Part shown: positions 7,578-16,037 of the stretch, in pieces
Layout of the letters: every line of letters begins with the position of its first letter
Numbering within the stretch: position 1 is the stretch's first letter
DNA from: Bacillota bacterium
GTDB taxonomy: Bacteria > Bacillota > Clostridia > Christensenellales > Christensenellaceae
Reading direction: 5' to 3'
Length of the DNA stretch: 64,000 nt
NCBI GenBank assembly: GCA_023393165.1
Contig: JAEWMJ010000024.1
Span: 8,396-72,395, forward strand
Program-made: the position numbers and the translations under genes
Notes under the pieces: model-generated
What the model was told of the DNA's origin: nothing
Seen by the model: only the letters and a program-made list of their open reading frames with translations
Database searches by the model: none

Positions 7578-9530
7578 ATGCCGGAGAAGTTTTATGTAAC
7601 TACGCCCATTTATTATCCAAGCGACCGTCTGCATATCGGACATGCCTATTGCACCGTTGCAACGGATACGCTTGCCAGAATGAAAAGGCTTTGCGGATAC
7701 GACGTGATGTTTTTGACAGGCACGGACGAACATGGGCAGAAAATAGAAAAAATAGCGCAGGAAAAGGGCGTTACGCCAAAAGCGTATGTCGACGGGATTG
7801 TTTCGTCCATACGGGACCTGTGGAAGCTTCTCGATATCACAAACGACGATTTTATCCGTACCACCGACGACCGGCATGTCAAAAGCGTGCAAAAAATATT
7901 CGAACAATTATACAGGCAGGGCGATATCTATAAAAGCGAATACGAAGGATGGTACTGCACGCCCTGCGAGTCTTTCTGGACGGACAGGCAATTAAAAGAC
8001 GGCAAATGCCCGGACTGCGGCAGGGAAGTCCAGCTTACCAAGGAAGAAAGTTATTTTTTCCGCGCGTCCAAATATGCGGACAAGCTGATTCAATATATAG
8101 AAGAACATCCTGATTTTATCCAGCCGGTCAGCCGTAAAAACGAGATGCTGAAAAACTTCCTGCTTCCCGGCCTGGAAGATCTTTGCGTATCCAGAACGTC
8201 TTTTACGTGGGGCATTCCGGTTTCCTTTGATCAAAAACACGTTATGTACGTCTGGATAGACGCACTCTCCAATTATATTACAGCGCTTGGATATCTTTCG
8301 GATGACGATTCCAAATTCAAAAAATACTGGCCGGCGGACCTGCACATTGTGGGAAAGGAAATCATCCGGTTTCATACGATTATATGGCCTATCATACTGA
8401 TGGCTCTTGGGCTGCCGCTGCCCAAAAAAGTATTCGGGCACGGGTGGCTGCTCTTAAACGGCGGTAAAATGAGCAAATCCAAGGGCAACGTGGTAGACCC
8501 CGTTGTGCTGATAGGCCGGTACGGCAGCGACGCGATCCGCTATTTTCTCATGCGGGAAGTGCCTTTCGGTACGGACGGCCTGTTTTCCAACGAAGCTTTG
8601 CTCACCCGTATAAACGCCGATCTTGCAAACGACCTTGGAAATCTTCTGTCCCGTACCGTTGCAATGGTGGACAAGTATTTTTCAGGCAAAATAATGGAAC
8701 CCAAAAAATCCGGGAAAGAGGACGAAGAACTGATATCGATAGCGTCCGCGCTGCCTTCGCAGGTGAATGAAGCCATGAATTCGCTTCGGTTTTCAGATGC
8801 CTTGACGGCAATCTGGCAGTATATCGGCGCGCTCAATAAATATATCGATACTACGGCGCCCTGGGTGCTGGCTAAAGATCCCCAAAACAAGGAAAACATG
8901 GACAGGCTCGCAACCGTCATGTATAACCTTGCGGAGGGCCTCAGAATCGTATCCGTGCTGATTTCTCCCGTTATGCCGCAGACTGCCCTTAAAATCAGGA
9001 GTCAGCTTGGTGTCTGCGAAGATCTTGGCGCCTGGGAAAGCGTTCAAAAATACGGCGCCGTCAGAGAGGGTACGGCCGTCTGCAAAGGGGACGCCCTGTT
9101 CCCGCGCATAGACGTTAAAAAGGAGATGGAAGAGTTGGAGGCACTGGAAGCAAAAAGCATCAATAAGCCTGTTCCTGAGCCTGCGGCGTCAGCTTGCGAA
9201 CCGCAGGGAGAGATCACTATCGAGGATTTTAAAAAAGTAGTGCTCAAAACGGCCAGGGTGCTTGCATGCGAAAACCTGGAAGGTTCGGATAAGCTTTTAA
9301 AACTCACGGTAAAATGCGGGGACGAGAACCGGACGATCGTATCCGGTATCCGAGCTTCTTATTCCGCGGAGGAGATGGTGGGCAAAACGGTCATTATCGT
9401 TGCCAACCTGAAACCCGCAAAACTTCGGGGAGTGCTGTCGCAGGGAATGATACTGGCTGTAGGGGACAACCCGGATGTCGCGCTTCTCAGCGTGGATAAA
9501 GACGCGGCGGACGGCGGTATCGTAGGGTGA
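7578..9530 (+). CDS. metG: Methionyl-tRNA synthetase with C-terminal tRNA-binding domain
   Basis: Charges tRNA-Met and initiator tRNA. 650 residues: HIGH at 19-22, Zn knuckle Cys127/130 and Cys144/147, KMSKS at 297-301, anticodon-binding helices, and an EMAP/Trbp111-like domain from about residue 545 (EITIEDFKKVVLKTARV). ATG 7578 lies 7 bases after AGGAG; the adjoining GTG 7575 is less well placed. Its stop overlaps the tatD start (TGATG). metG-tatD adjacency is a standard Firmicutes arrangement. Confidence 0.98.
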   Translation: MPEKFYVTTPIYYPSDRLHIGHAYCTVATDTLARMKRLCGYDVMFLTGTDEHGQKIEKIAQEKGVTPKAYVDGIVSSIRDLWKLLDITNDDFIRTTDDRHVKSVQKIFEQLYRQGDIYKSEYEGWYCTPCESFWTDRQLKDGKCPDCGREVQLTKEESYFFRASKYADKLIQYIEEHPDFIQPVSRKNEMLKNFLLPGLEDLCVSRTSFTWGIPVSFDQKHVMYVWIDALSNYITALGYLSDDDSKFKKYWPADLHIVGKEIIRFHTIIWPIILMALGLPLPKKVFGHGWLLLNGGKMSKSKGNVVDPVVLIGRYGSDAIRYFLMREVPFGTDGLFSNEALLTRINADLANDLGNLLSRTVAMVDKYFSGKIMEPKKSGKEDEELISIASALPSQVNEAMNSLRFSDALTAIWQYIGALNKYIDTTAPWVLAKDPQNKENMDRLATVMYNLAEGLRIVSVLISPVMPQTALKIRSQLGVCEDLGAWESVQKYGAVREGTAVCKGDALFPRIDVKKEMEELEALEAKSINKPVPEPAASACEPQGEITIEDFKKVVLKTARVLACENLEGSDKLLKLTVKCGDENRTIVSGIRASYSAEEMVGKTVIIVANLKPAKLRGVLSQGMILAVGDNPDVALLSVDKDAADGGIVG

Positions 9531-10294
9531 TGCTTACAGATACCCATACCCACCTGCTGGACGAACGTTTTAGCGAAACCAGGCGGCAAATCATAGATAA
9601 TTTAGGCGAAGATAATATCGCGTTTATCATAGAATGCGGCACGGACGCGGAGGACAGTCAAAAGGCTGTCGAACTCGCCCGCGCTCATCAAAAGATTTAT
9701 TGCGCGGTGGGCGTTCACCCGCATTCCGCAAGCGAGTATACAAACGAAACCGAAGAAATCCTGGCCGGGCTTTCCCGTGATCCCAATGTGGTCGCGATAG
9801 GAGAAATCGGGCTTGATTTTCATTACGATTTTTCTCCGCGGGACGTGCAGGAAAAAGTATTTGCCGCCCAGATTGCGCTTGCAAAAAAATTAAACCTCCC
9901 TGTTGTGGTGCACAGCCGGGAAGCGTCGGAAGCGACCTTTCAAATTCTGAACGGTGCGGATGTGCGCGGGGAACTGCATTGTTTTTCGGGAAGCGCCGAG
10001 ATGGCGATGCGCTATGTGGAAAAAGGATTCTATATCGCCTTCGGGGGTTCGATCACTTTCAAAAACGCAAGAAAAGTCGTGGAGGCGGCACAAGCGGTGC
10101 CTCTCTCACGTATACTGATTGAAACGGACTGCCCTTACCTTGCACCCGAGCCCATGCGTGGAAAAACCAACCAGCCGGCTTATGTGCGCTATGTCGCTGC
10201 AAAACTTGCAGAGATAAAAGGTTTAACAATAGAGGAAATCGCGCAAGCCGCCAAAAAAAATGCAACGGATTTATTTTCTTTATCGGAGGATTGA
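9530..10294 (+). CDS. tatD: TatD-family metal-dependent DNase
   Basis: TIM-barrel amidohydrolase-fold nuclease, with 3'-5' DNase activity known in relatives. 254 residues; metal ligands visible as HTH at 6-8, the GEIGLDFHYD glutamate, VVVHSRE and the IETDCPYLAPEP aspartate. The ATG overlaps the metG stop. A radical-SAM gene of the TatD-linked family follows with 2 bases between. Confidence 0.94.
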   Translation: MLTDTHTHLLDERFSETRRQIIDNLGEDNIAFIIECGTDAEDSQKAVELARAHQKIYCAVGVHPHSASEYTNETEEILAGLSRDPNVVAIGEIGLDFHYDFSPRDVQEKVFAAQIALAKKLNLPVVVHSREASEATFQILNGADVRGELHCFSGSAEMAMRYVEKGFYIAFGGSITFKNARKVVEAAQAVPLSRILIETDCPYLAPEPMRGKTNQPAYVRYVAAKLAEIKGLTIEEIAQAAKKNATDLFSLSED

Positions 10295-10296
10295 AT

Positions 10297-10878
10297 TTGG
10301 ACACATACGTTTATGAGTACAACGGGAAACATTATATAAATCTGACCAACCGGTGTACAAACAGCTGTACATTCTGCATCAGGAACCACGAAGACGGGGT
10401 AGGCGGTTACCACCTGTGGCTGTCAAAGGAACCGACGGCGGACGAAGTCATAAAAATTCTGGAGAAAGATAAGAAAGACGTTGTGTTCTGCGGGTTCGGC
10501 GAACCCACAATTAAGATAGAAGAACTCAAGGAAATCGCAGGGTTTGTAAAAAGCTACGGCGGACGGGTGCGGATCAATACCAACGGACACGGAAGCGCGT
10601 TTCATGGCAGGGATATTGCAAAAGAGCTTGCGGGGATCGTGGACGAGGTATCCATCAGCCTCAACAACTCGGATGCCCAGAAATACAACGAAGTTTGCCA
10701 AAGCATTTACGGAAAAGAAGGATATCTGCATATGCTGCAGTTTGCCCGTGACTGCGTAAAAAACGGCATCGCGGTCAAGTTTTCTGTGATGGATCTGATC
10801 GGCGAAGAAAATATCGCCAAATGCAGAAAAATCGCCGACGAGATTGGGGCGGGGTTCAGGGTCAGGACATACTATTAG
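10297..10878 (+). CDS. TatD-associated radical SAM protein
   Basis: Belongs to the small radical-SAM family that is habitually encoded beside TatD; its reaction is unknown. 193 residues from TTG 10297, which sits 6 bases after CGGAGGA; TTG 10291 touches that site and is less likely. The cluster motif CxxxCxxC (Cys20, 24, 27) binds [4Fe-4S], GFGEPT is the SAM-binding GGE-like motif, and the protein ends shortly after a partial barrel without extra cysteine domains. A terminator follows. Confidence 0.88.
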   Translation: MDTYVYEYNGKHYINLTNRCTNSCTFCIRNHEDGVGGYHLWLSKEPTADEVIKILEKDKKDVVFCGFGEPTIKIEELKEIAGFVKSYGGRVRINTNGHGSAFHGRDIAKELAGIVDEVSISLNNSDAQKYNEVCQSIYGKEGYLHMLQFARDCVKNGIAVKFSVMDLIGEENIAKCRKIADEIGAGFRVRTYY

Positions 10879-10892
10879 GATTTATATCATAT

Positions 10893-10926
10893 AAAGAACC
10901 GGAAGCTCAAGCCGGTTCTTTTTTGT
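10893..10926 (+). terminator. Terminator of the metG-tatD-radical SAM operon
   Basis: Arms AAAGAACCGG and CCGGTTCTTT with a 9-base loop, continuing into a T-rich run. Confidence 0.9.
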
Positions 10927-11018
10927 TTCGTAAGTTTCGTTTGGAGGGCGGTTGATTTTCGCTGCCGGGGGCGTTACTCTTGTATTAATCGGATCCGGAA
11001 TAAAAACGGAGGTGCTTT

Positions 11019-12914
11019 ATGAGACCTGTTTTCATAATGCTTTGTTTCTTGTTGTCGTTTGGACTGGCGGCATGCGGAACGGCGGATATTCAGCAGACTG
11101 CGCCCGCTCAGAGCGGCGGCGCGCCGTCCGCGTCCGCGGAGGAAAGCGGCCCGGACGTACAGGCAGGTAAACTTAATATTTATCTTGACGCATCTGAAAG
11201 TACGGAGGAGCGGACAGCCGATCTGCTTTCAAAAATGAGCCTTGCCGATAAAGCCGCCCAAATGGTGCAGGGCGAACAATATAATGTAACAAAAGAAGAT
11301 ATGTCCAGCCTTGGGCTGGGCTCCGTATTGAGCGGCGGCGGATCGGTGCCCGGCAACGACAATACCGTAAACAACTGGAAAAAGACGATAGACGCTTATC
11401 AGGAAGCGGCGCTTTCAAGGACTCTCCCAATACCGTTTATTTACGGATCGGATGCTGTTCACGGCCACAGCATCGCTTTGGGAGCGGTGATATTCCCGCA
11501 CAATATAGGTATCGGCGCAGCCGGCGACGCCGCCCTGACGCGGGAAATGGGCGCCTATGTGGCCGAAGAAATGAAATTGACAGGCATACTGTGGAATTTT
11601 GGCCCTTGCGTGGCAGTAGCACAGGATCCCAGGTGGGGGCGAACATATGAAAGTTTTTCCAGCGATCCTGCGCTGGTCGGTAAACTTGCCTCGGCTTATT
11701 TAAAAGGGCAGCAGGATGGAGGCGTACTGTCAGCTGCCAAGCACTATGCAGGTGACGGCGGCACAAAATTCGGTACGGGGGAAGGCGATTACCTGATAGA
11801 CCGCGGCGACGCTGCGATGGATGAAGAAACTTTCAGAAAACTTCATCTTGCGCCCTATAAAGAGTTGGTGGAGAACGGCCTTCAGTGCGTTATGGTATCA
11901 TTCAGTTCGTATAACGGGTTAAAAATGCATGAAAACAAATACCTGATCACCGATATACTGAAAGGAGAGTTTGGTTTTAAAGGTTTTGTGGTATCGGACT
12001 GGGAGGGCATCGCGGGCATCGATGCGCCCACATATGAGGCAAAAGTTGCAGCCGCAGTCAATGCGGGCGTCGATATGCTCATGGAGCCCAATAAATTCAA
12101 GGAAGCGCTTCAAGCTATTATAAGCGGCGTAAACAGCGGCGCCATACCAAAGAAAAGGGTGGACGACGCCGTCTCGCGCATTTTGACCGTTAAGTTTAAC
12201 CTGGGATTGTTTGAAGATCCTTATCTTGATCATACGCCTGTCCGGGTGGATGAGATAGGTAGTGCGGAAGGCAGGGCTCTCGCCAAAAAACTGGTGGAAG
12301 AGTCCCAGGTACTGCTGAAAAACGAAAATGATATATTGCCCTTCAAAAGGGGGCAAAAAATCTATGTCATGGGTCCCGCCGCGGACAATATAGGCGTACA
12401 GTGCGGCGGATGGACCTTAAGCTGGCAAGGAATTCCGGATTGTAACCTTGCGCCGGGCAAAACCATATTGCAGGGGTTTGAATCATATGCGGACGAATAC
12501 GGGCTTACGGTAATTACGGATGAGAGCCGTGCGGACGAAGCGGATGCCGTGGTGCTGGCAATCGGAGAAAAACCGTACGCGGAGTATGAGGGTGATACGG
12601 AGGACCTTTCCATAACGGGCAGGCAGGCCCTGGGCGGCAACGCGGATGCAATAAAAGAAGCGCAGGGACTCGGCAAGCCCATAGTAACGCTTATTGTGGC
12701 AGGGCGGAATGTTTTGATCGGCGAATACATGGACGGCTGGGACGCGGTTGTGATGTGCTATCTGCCCGGAACCGAGGGGGACGGCGTGGCCGCTCCGCTT
12801 GTCGGAGATGTACCGTTCACAGGCAGACTGCCCATGCCGTGGTATAAATCCGTAGATGACATAGGAAAAGACAATCCCGATCTGCTGTACGAAACCGGTT
12901 ACGGGCTTGGCTGA
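11019..12914 (+). CDS. Glycoside hydrolase family 3 lipoprotein (beta-glucosidase-like)
   Basis: Surface exo-acting beta-glycosidase. 631 residues: lipoprotein signal with lipobox LAAC (Cys19), a Ser/Ala/Gly linker to about 45, the GH3 barrel domain with nucleophile Asp327 in VVSDWEG, then the alpha/beta sandwich domain with likely acid/base Glu522 in GEKPYAEYEGD. This arrangement resembles plant and bacterial exo-beta-glucanases. ATG 11019 follows GGAGGTG. No sugar transporter or regulator adjoins, so the substrate (beta-glucan, cellobiose) is inference. Monocistronic with its own terminator. Confidence 0.92.
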   Translation: MRPVFIMLCFLLSFGLAACGTADIQQTAPAQSGGAPSASAEESGPDVQAGKLNIYLDASESTEERTADLLSKMSLADKAAQMVQGEQYNVTKEDMSSLGLGSVLSGGGSVPGNDNTVNNWKKTIDAYQEAALSRTLPIPFIYGSDAVHGHSIALGAVIFPHNIGIGAAGDAALTREMGAYVAEEMKLTGILWNFGPCVAVAQDPRWGRTYESFSSDPALVGKLASAYLKGQQDGGVLSAAKHYAGDGGTKFGTGEGDYLIDRGDAAMDEETFRKLHLAPYKELVENGLQCVMVSFSSYNGLKMHENKYLITDILKGEFGFKGFVVSDWEGIAGIDAPTYEAKVAAAVNAGVDMLMEPNKFKEALQAIISGVNSGAIPKKRVDDAVSRILTVKFNLGLFEDPYLDHTPVRVDEIGSAEGRALAKKLVEESQVLLKNENDILPFKRGQKIYVMGPAADNIGVQCGGWTLSWQGIPDCNLAPGKTILQGFESYADEYGLTVITDESRADEADAVVLAIGEKPYAEYEGDTEDLSITGRQALGGNADAIKEAQGLGKPIVTLIVAGRNVLIGEYMDGWDAVVMCYLPGTEGDGVAAPLVGDVPFTGRLPMPWYKSVDDIGKDNPDLLYETGYGLG

Positions 12915-12921
12915 AAACAGG

Positions 12922-12952
12922 AAAAAGCCGCGGCCCTGTTGCGGCTTTTTTT
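12922..12952 (+). terminator. Terminator of the GH3 gene
   Basis: AAAAAGCCGC pairs with GCGGCTTTTT; T run follows. Confidence 0.9.
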
Positions 12953-12967
12953 ACCGTGGTATAACAA

Positions 12968-12998
12968 AAGACGGCGGTATTTTCATATCTGCCGTCTT
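12968..12998 (-). terminator. Hairpin between convergent GH3 and GNAT genes
   Basis: AAGACGGC / GCCGTCTT arms. On the minus strand the stem is followed by TTTTG, fitting a terminator for the GNAT gene. A second inverted repeat (ACCGG...CCGGT, about 13024-13055) lies between it and the gene. Confidence 0.6.
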
Positions 12999-13056
12999 TA
13001 TACGCTTTATAAAATGTTATTTTACCGGGCTTGAAACCCTTGTTTCAGGGCCGGTA

Positions 13057-13515
13057 TTATAACTCTTTTTGCAGCATCAGTATTTCTTCACCGTTCAGAA
13101 TCTCGCTTTGCATGCTGTCGCAGGCGACAAAGCCAAGCTGTTCCCTGTATATCTTAAGCGCTTTATAATTGGCGGGGTCCACATTGACTTCGACGATCTT
13201 TATACCAAACGCCTGCATATCCGAGAAAGCTATATTCAGCAGGGACACGCCCAGATTCGGTGTTTCTTCGGGATTGGCTATATTAATGCTGTGCAGAAAG
13301 ACTTTGTCAGGATTATCAAAATTCCGCATAAAATACACCGCGCCGATAATCTGATCGTTTTCAACCGCAACGTATACTCTCGCATGCCTGAGCATGGCAA
13401 TCAGTTCAAAAACATCCAGCGCGCCGTTTTCGTCAAACGCAATGCTTTCCATCTGCACCAGTTGCTCGACCAAATCAAAATCACGTTCTTTTATATGAAA
13501 ATATTCAATCGCCAA
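13057..13515 (-). CDS. GNAT-family N-acetyltransferase
   Basis: Acetyl-CoA-dependent acetyltransferase of unknown substrate. 152 residues with the GNAT order: N-terminal strand/helices, central VYVAVENDQIIGAVYF strands and C-terminal VNVDPANYKALKIYREQLGF (the coenzyme A loop-helix and the NxxAxxLYxxxGF-like motif). The start is TTG, 9 bases after AGGAGG; an ATG just upstream opens only a five-codon ORF in another frame. It stands alone, so no pathway can be proposed. Confidence 0.85.
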   Translation of the reverse strand: MAIEYFHIKERDFDLVEQLVQMESIAFDENGALDVFELIAMLRHARVYVAVENDQIIGAVYFMRNFDNPDKVFLHSINIANPEETPNLGVSLLNIAFSDMQAFGIKIVEVNVDPANYKALKIYREQLGFVACDSMQSEILNGEEILMLQKEL

Positions 13516-13590
13516 TATCCATAACCTCCTTCAAAAGAATACCCATATTATACAATTATATGGCTATATTTGCAAATCATTCATTATTAT

Positions 13591-14304
13591 TTAGCCTTCT
13601 CTGCAAATCTGCGGTTTTATGCCGTCTGGGTATGCTTTTTCCAGGATGTTTTCCCGGGCGAAACTGTAAAACTGATGGCCTGAAAAAATGATATGATCCA
13701 CAAGATCCACGCCCAGAGGGGCAAGCGCCTCCAATATTGCCCGGGTCGTTTTGATATCCGCGTCGCTCGGCTGGGGATGCCCGCCCGGATGGTTGTGCGC
13801 AAGCAGTATTTTGCCGGCGTGCAGGCGCATCGCGCATTCCGCCACCTTCCGCAGATAAATGGCGACTTCGCCGACCGTGCCTTCTGATATGCATTCGTAA
13901 TGCTTCATCCGGCAGTTTAGGTCCAGGCAGAACACGTAAACAAACTCTTCGGGGCGGCCGAACAACACGGGTTTTATGAACTCCGCCGCCTTTTCGGGGC
14001 TTGTCAGCACAGGGCTGGTTTTCTGTTCGTTTATCCAGAACTTCCGTGTCATTTCAGGCAGCATTTTGATGAGAATTGCCGTATTTTCACCGATCCCCTC
14101 CACCGAGGCAATGTTGCCTGTGTCCGCCTCAAAAAGATTGGAGAGGGAACCAAAACGGTCAAGCAGCCTGTGCGCCAGGGGATTGGTGTCGATGCGGGGA
14201 ATAGAATAAAACAGTAAAAGCTCAAGCGCCTGCACATCGCTGAAGGCGGAGAGACCCTCGTCCAAAAAACGTTTCTTTACCCTTTCCCTGTGACCGCCGT
14301 GCAT
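13591..14304 (-). CDS. radC: RadC-family JAMM-domain protein
   Basis: 237 residues. A helix-hairpin-helix-like N-terminal part (FGSLSNLFEADTGNIASVEGIGE, about 50-75) precedes an MPN/JAMM metallo-domain with HNHPGG and PSDADI, the zinc-binding signature. The name suggests DNA repair, but a direct repair role for RadC has been disputed and the family function is open. ATG follows CCGGAGG. It lies 75 bases upstream of the GNAT start on the same strand. Confidence 0.92.
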   Translation of the reverse strand: MHGGHRERVKKRFLDEGLSAFSDVQALELLLFYSIPRIDTNPLAHRLLDRFGSLSNLFEADTGNIASVEGIGENTAILIKMLPEMTRKFWINEQKTSPVLTSPEKAAEFIKPVLFGRPEEFVYVFCLDLNCRMKHYECISEGTVGEVAIYLRKVAECAMRLHAGKILLAHNHPGGHPQPSDADIKTTRAILEALAPLGVDLVDHIIFSGHQFYSFARENILEKAYPDGIKPQICREG

Positions 14305-14473
14305 AAAAACCTCCGGATTTTATCTGGATTAAATTAACAGTTGTCATCTTTTTGATTATAACATATCTTAAATTGAGCGCACTATATTTTTAAGCCGGAA
14401 ATAAAAAAATTGTGTAAAATAGGGAATTCTTTGATATAATATATCAAGTATATTATTTTTTGGGGTTAATGCC

Positions 14474-15853
14474 ATGATGGATTTTACATTAACAACGTAT
14501 AAGGCGCAAATATTGGAGGCCCTGTGTGGGCTTTTAAATATAAAAAGCGTTAAGGATGAACCTCAGACAAATATGCCTTACGGCAAAGGCGTATTCGATG
14601 CTCTTCTGTATATGCTGAATCTTGCGGAAAAGCTGGATTTTGACAGTGTGAACATGTTTTCGCACCTGGGCTACGTGGAATACGGCGAAGGAGAGGACAT
14701 GTTTGTGATCCTGACTCACCTGGATGTGGTGCCTGCGGGAGAAAACTGGTCGGTAGAGCCGTTTGGCTGCACGATCAAGGAAGGCCGCATATACGGCAGG
14801 GGCGCCGTGGACAATAAAGGGCCTGCCATCGCCGCGCTGTATGCGCTTTACGCCATCAAGGAAAACTGCAAAAGCTTAAACAAACGGGTGCGGCTGATAT
14901 TCGGCTGCGACGAGGAATCCGGATGGTCGGATATGGAGTTTTACAGGCAAAAAGAGCCCGAAGAACCTCTGTACGCTATATCGCCGGACGCAAACTTTCC
15001 CATCATCAACGCGGAAAAAGGCCTGCTGCATTTATCCGTGAGCAAGCCTGTGGGCAGGACGCCGGAGGGTGGCCTGGCGCTGGTATCCATCAAAGGCGGC
15101 ACGCGGGTGAACGTGGTGCCCAATTTTGCGGAATGCGTGCTGCGCGGACGTCCGGAAACGGTCGCGAAGGCGGTTGAACTTTATAACGAAGACGCGGAGT
15201 ACAAATTAAAGGCGGAACGAATGGGCAACGATACCGTGATTTCTTCCTTTGGGCTGGCTGCGCACGGTTCCAAGCCGCAAAAGGGTGTGAACGCGCTGGC
15301 TTACCTCATCGCCTTTTTAAGCACGCTGCCCCTTCAAAAAAGCGGGGTCAGCGATCTGGTATACGCCCTGGGCGACCATATCAACCTGGACTATAACGGC
15401 GAACGCCTCGGGATTGCAGACGAGGACTTTTCCGGAAAACTGACGCTCAATCTGGGCGCCATCAAAACGGAAGGCGATAAAATCAGCGCCCTCATAGATA
15501 TCCGCTATCCCGTGAACGCGGATAAAAACGCAATCTTTTTCAAGTTCAAGCACGCTTTTTCAGGTTTTGAGATCCGGGACATCCACTCAATGCCGCCCCA
15601 CCATGTAAGCGAAAATTCGGAGCTGATCGCCTGCCTGAAAGAGGCTTACGAAGAGATCACTAACGAAAAGGCATATTGCATCAGCATCGGCGGGGCCACA
15701 TACGCGCGCGTGTTTAAAAATTCGGTTGCTTTCGGGCCCACATTCCCCGGCGAAGTCGGGACCGAGCATATGCCGGACGAATATATCGATATAGACTCGC
15801 TTTTAAAAGCGGGCGACATTATAGCAAACGCAATATTAAAACTTTGTACTTAG
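14474..15853 (+). CDS. pepV: M20-family dipeptidase (PepV-like)
   Basis: Zn-dependent dipeptidase/amidohydrolase. 459 residues; metal and catalytic motifs THLDVVPAG, GRGAVDNKGP and CDEESG appear in family order, followed by a lid domain and a second catalytic segment ending GPTFPGEVGTEHMPDE. Two adjacent ATGs (14474, 14477) are possible starts after GGGGTT. The stop lies exactly at the border of repeat element A1. Confidence 0.92.
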   Translation: MMDFTLTTYKAQILEALCGLLNIKSVKDEPQTNMPYGKGVFDALLYMLNLAEKLDFDSVNMFSHLGYVEYGEGEDMFVILTHLDVVPAGENWSVEPFGCTIKEGRIYGRGAVDNKGPAIAALYALYAIKENCKSLNKRVRLIFGCDEESGWSDMEFYRQKEPEEPLYAISPDANFPIINAEKGLLHLSVSKPVGRTPEGGLALVSIKGGTRVNVVPNFAECVLRGRPETVAKAVELYNEDAEYKLKAERMGNDTVISSFGLAAHGSKPQKGVNALAYLIAFLSTLPLQKSGVSDLVYALGDHINLDYNGERLGIADEDFSGKLTLNLGAIKTEGDKISALIDIRYPVNADKNAIFFKFKHAFSGFEIRDIHSMPPHHVSENSELIACLKEAYEEITNEKAYCISIGGATYARVFKNSVAFGPTFPGEVGTEHMPDEYIDIDSLLKAGDIIANAILKLCT

Positions 15854-16013
15854 ATAACCACTGATTCATTCGGAACGTTGCCCAGGCGGCCGGACTTCGC
15901 GCCCTGCTGTGTCGCTGAAATCTTGAAATAGCGCTGCTATTCCTGCGATTTCGCTCCTTGCAGGACACAAAGCCAGCCGGCCAATCCAATATTCCTCATT
16001 GAATCAGTAATTA
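15854..16013. repeat. Palindromic element A, copy 1
   Basis: About 160 bases, very similar to 30696-30859. Ends form an inverted repeat (CTGATTCATTCGGAA against the complement of TTCCTCATTGAATCAG). Internal arms GAAATC/GATTTC, GAATAGC-like/GCTATT, GTGTC/GACAC and GGCCGG/CCGGCC make the whole unit one long imperfect hairpin centred near 15930. It fills the gap from the pepV stop to the alaS ribosome site. No ORF. Confidence 0.85.
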
Positions 16014-16037
16014 CTTAAAATACATTTGGAGGAAATC

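Noticed and set aside
7481..7933. 150-codon open frame over the metG start
   Set aside because: It overlaps metG in another frame; metG has the ribosome site and full family match. The ORF has no recognisable protein features.
15854..16037. T-box leader of alaS
   Set aside because: The whole interval is repeat element A, also found before mfd, so it is not an amino-acid-responsive leader.
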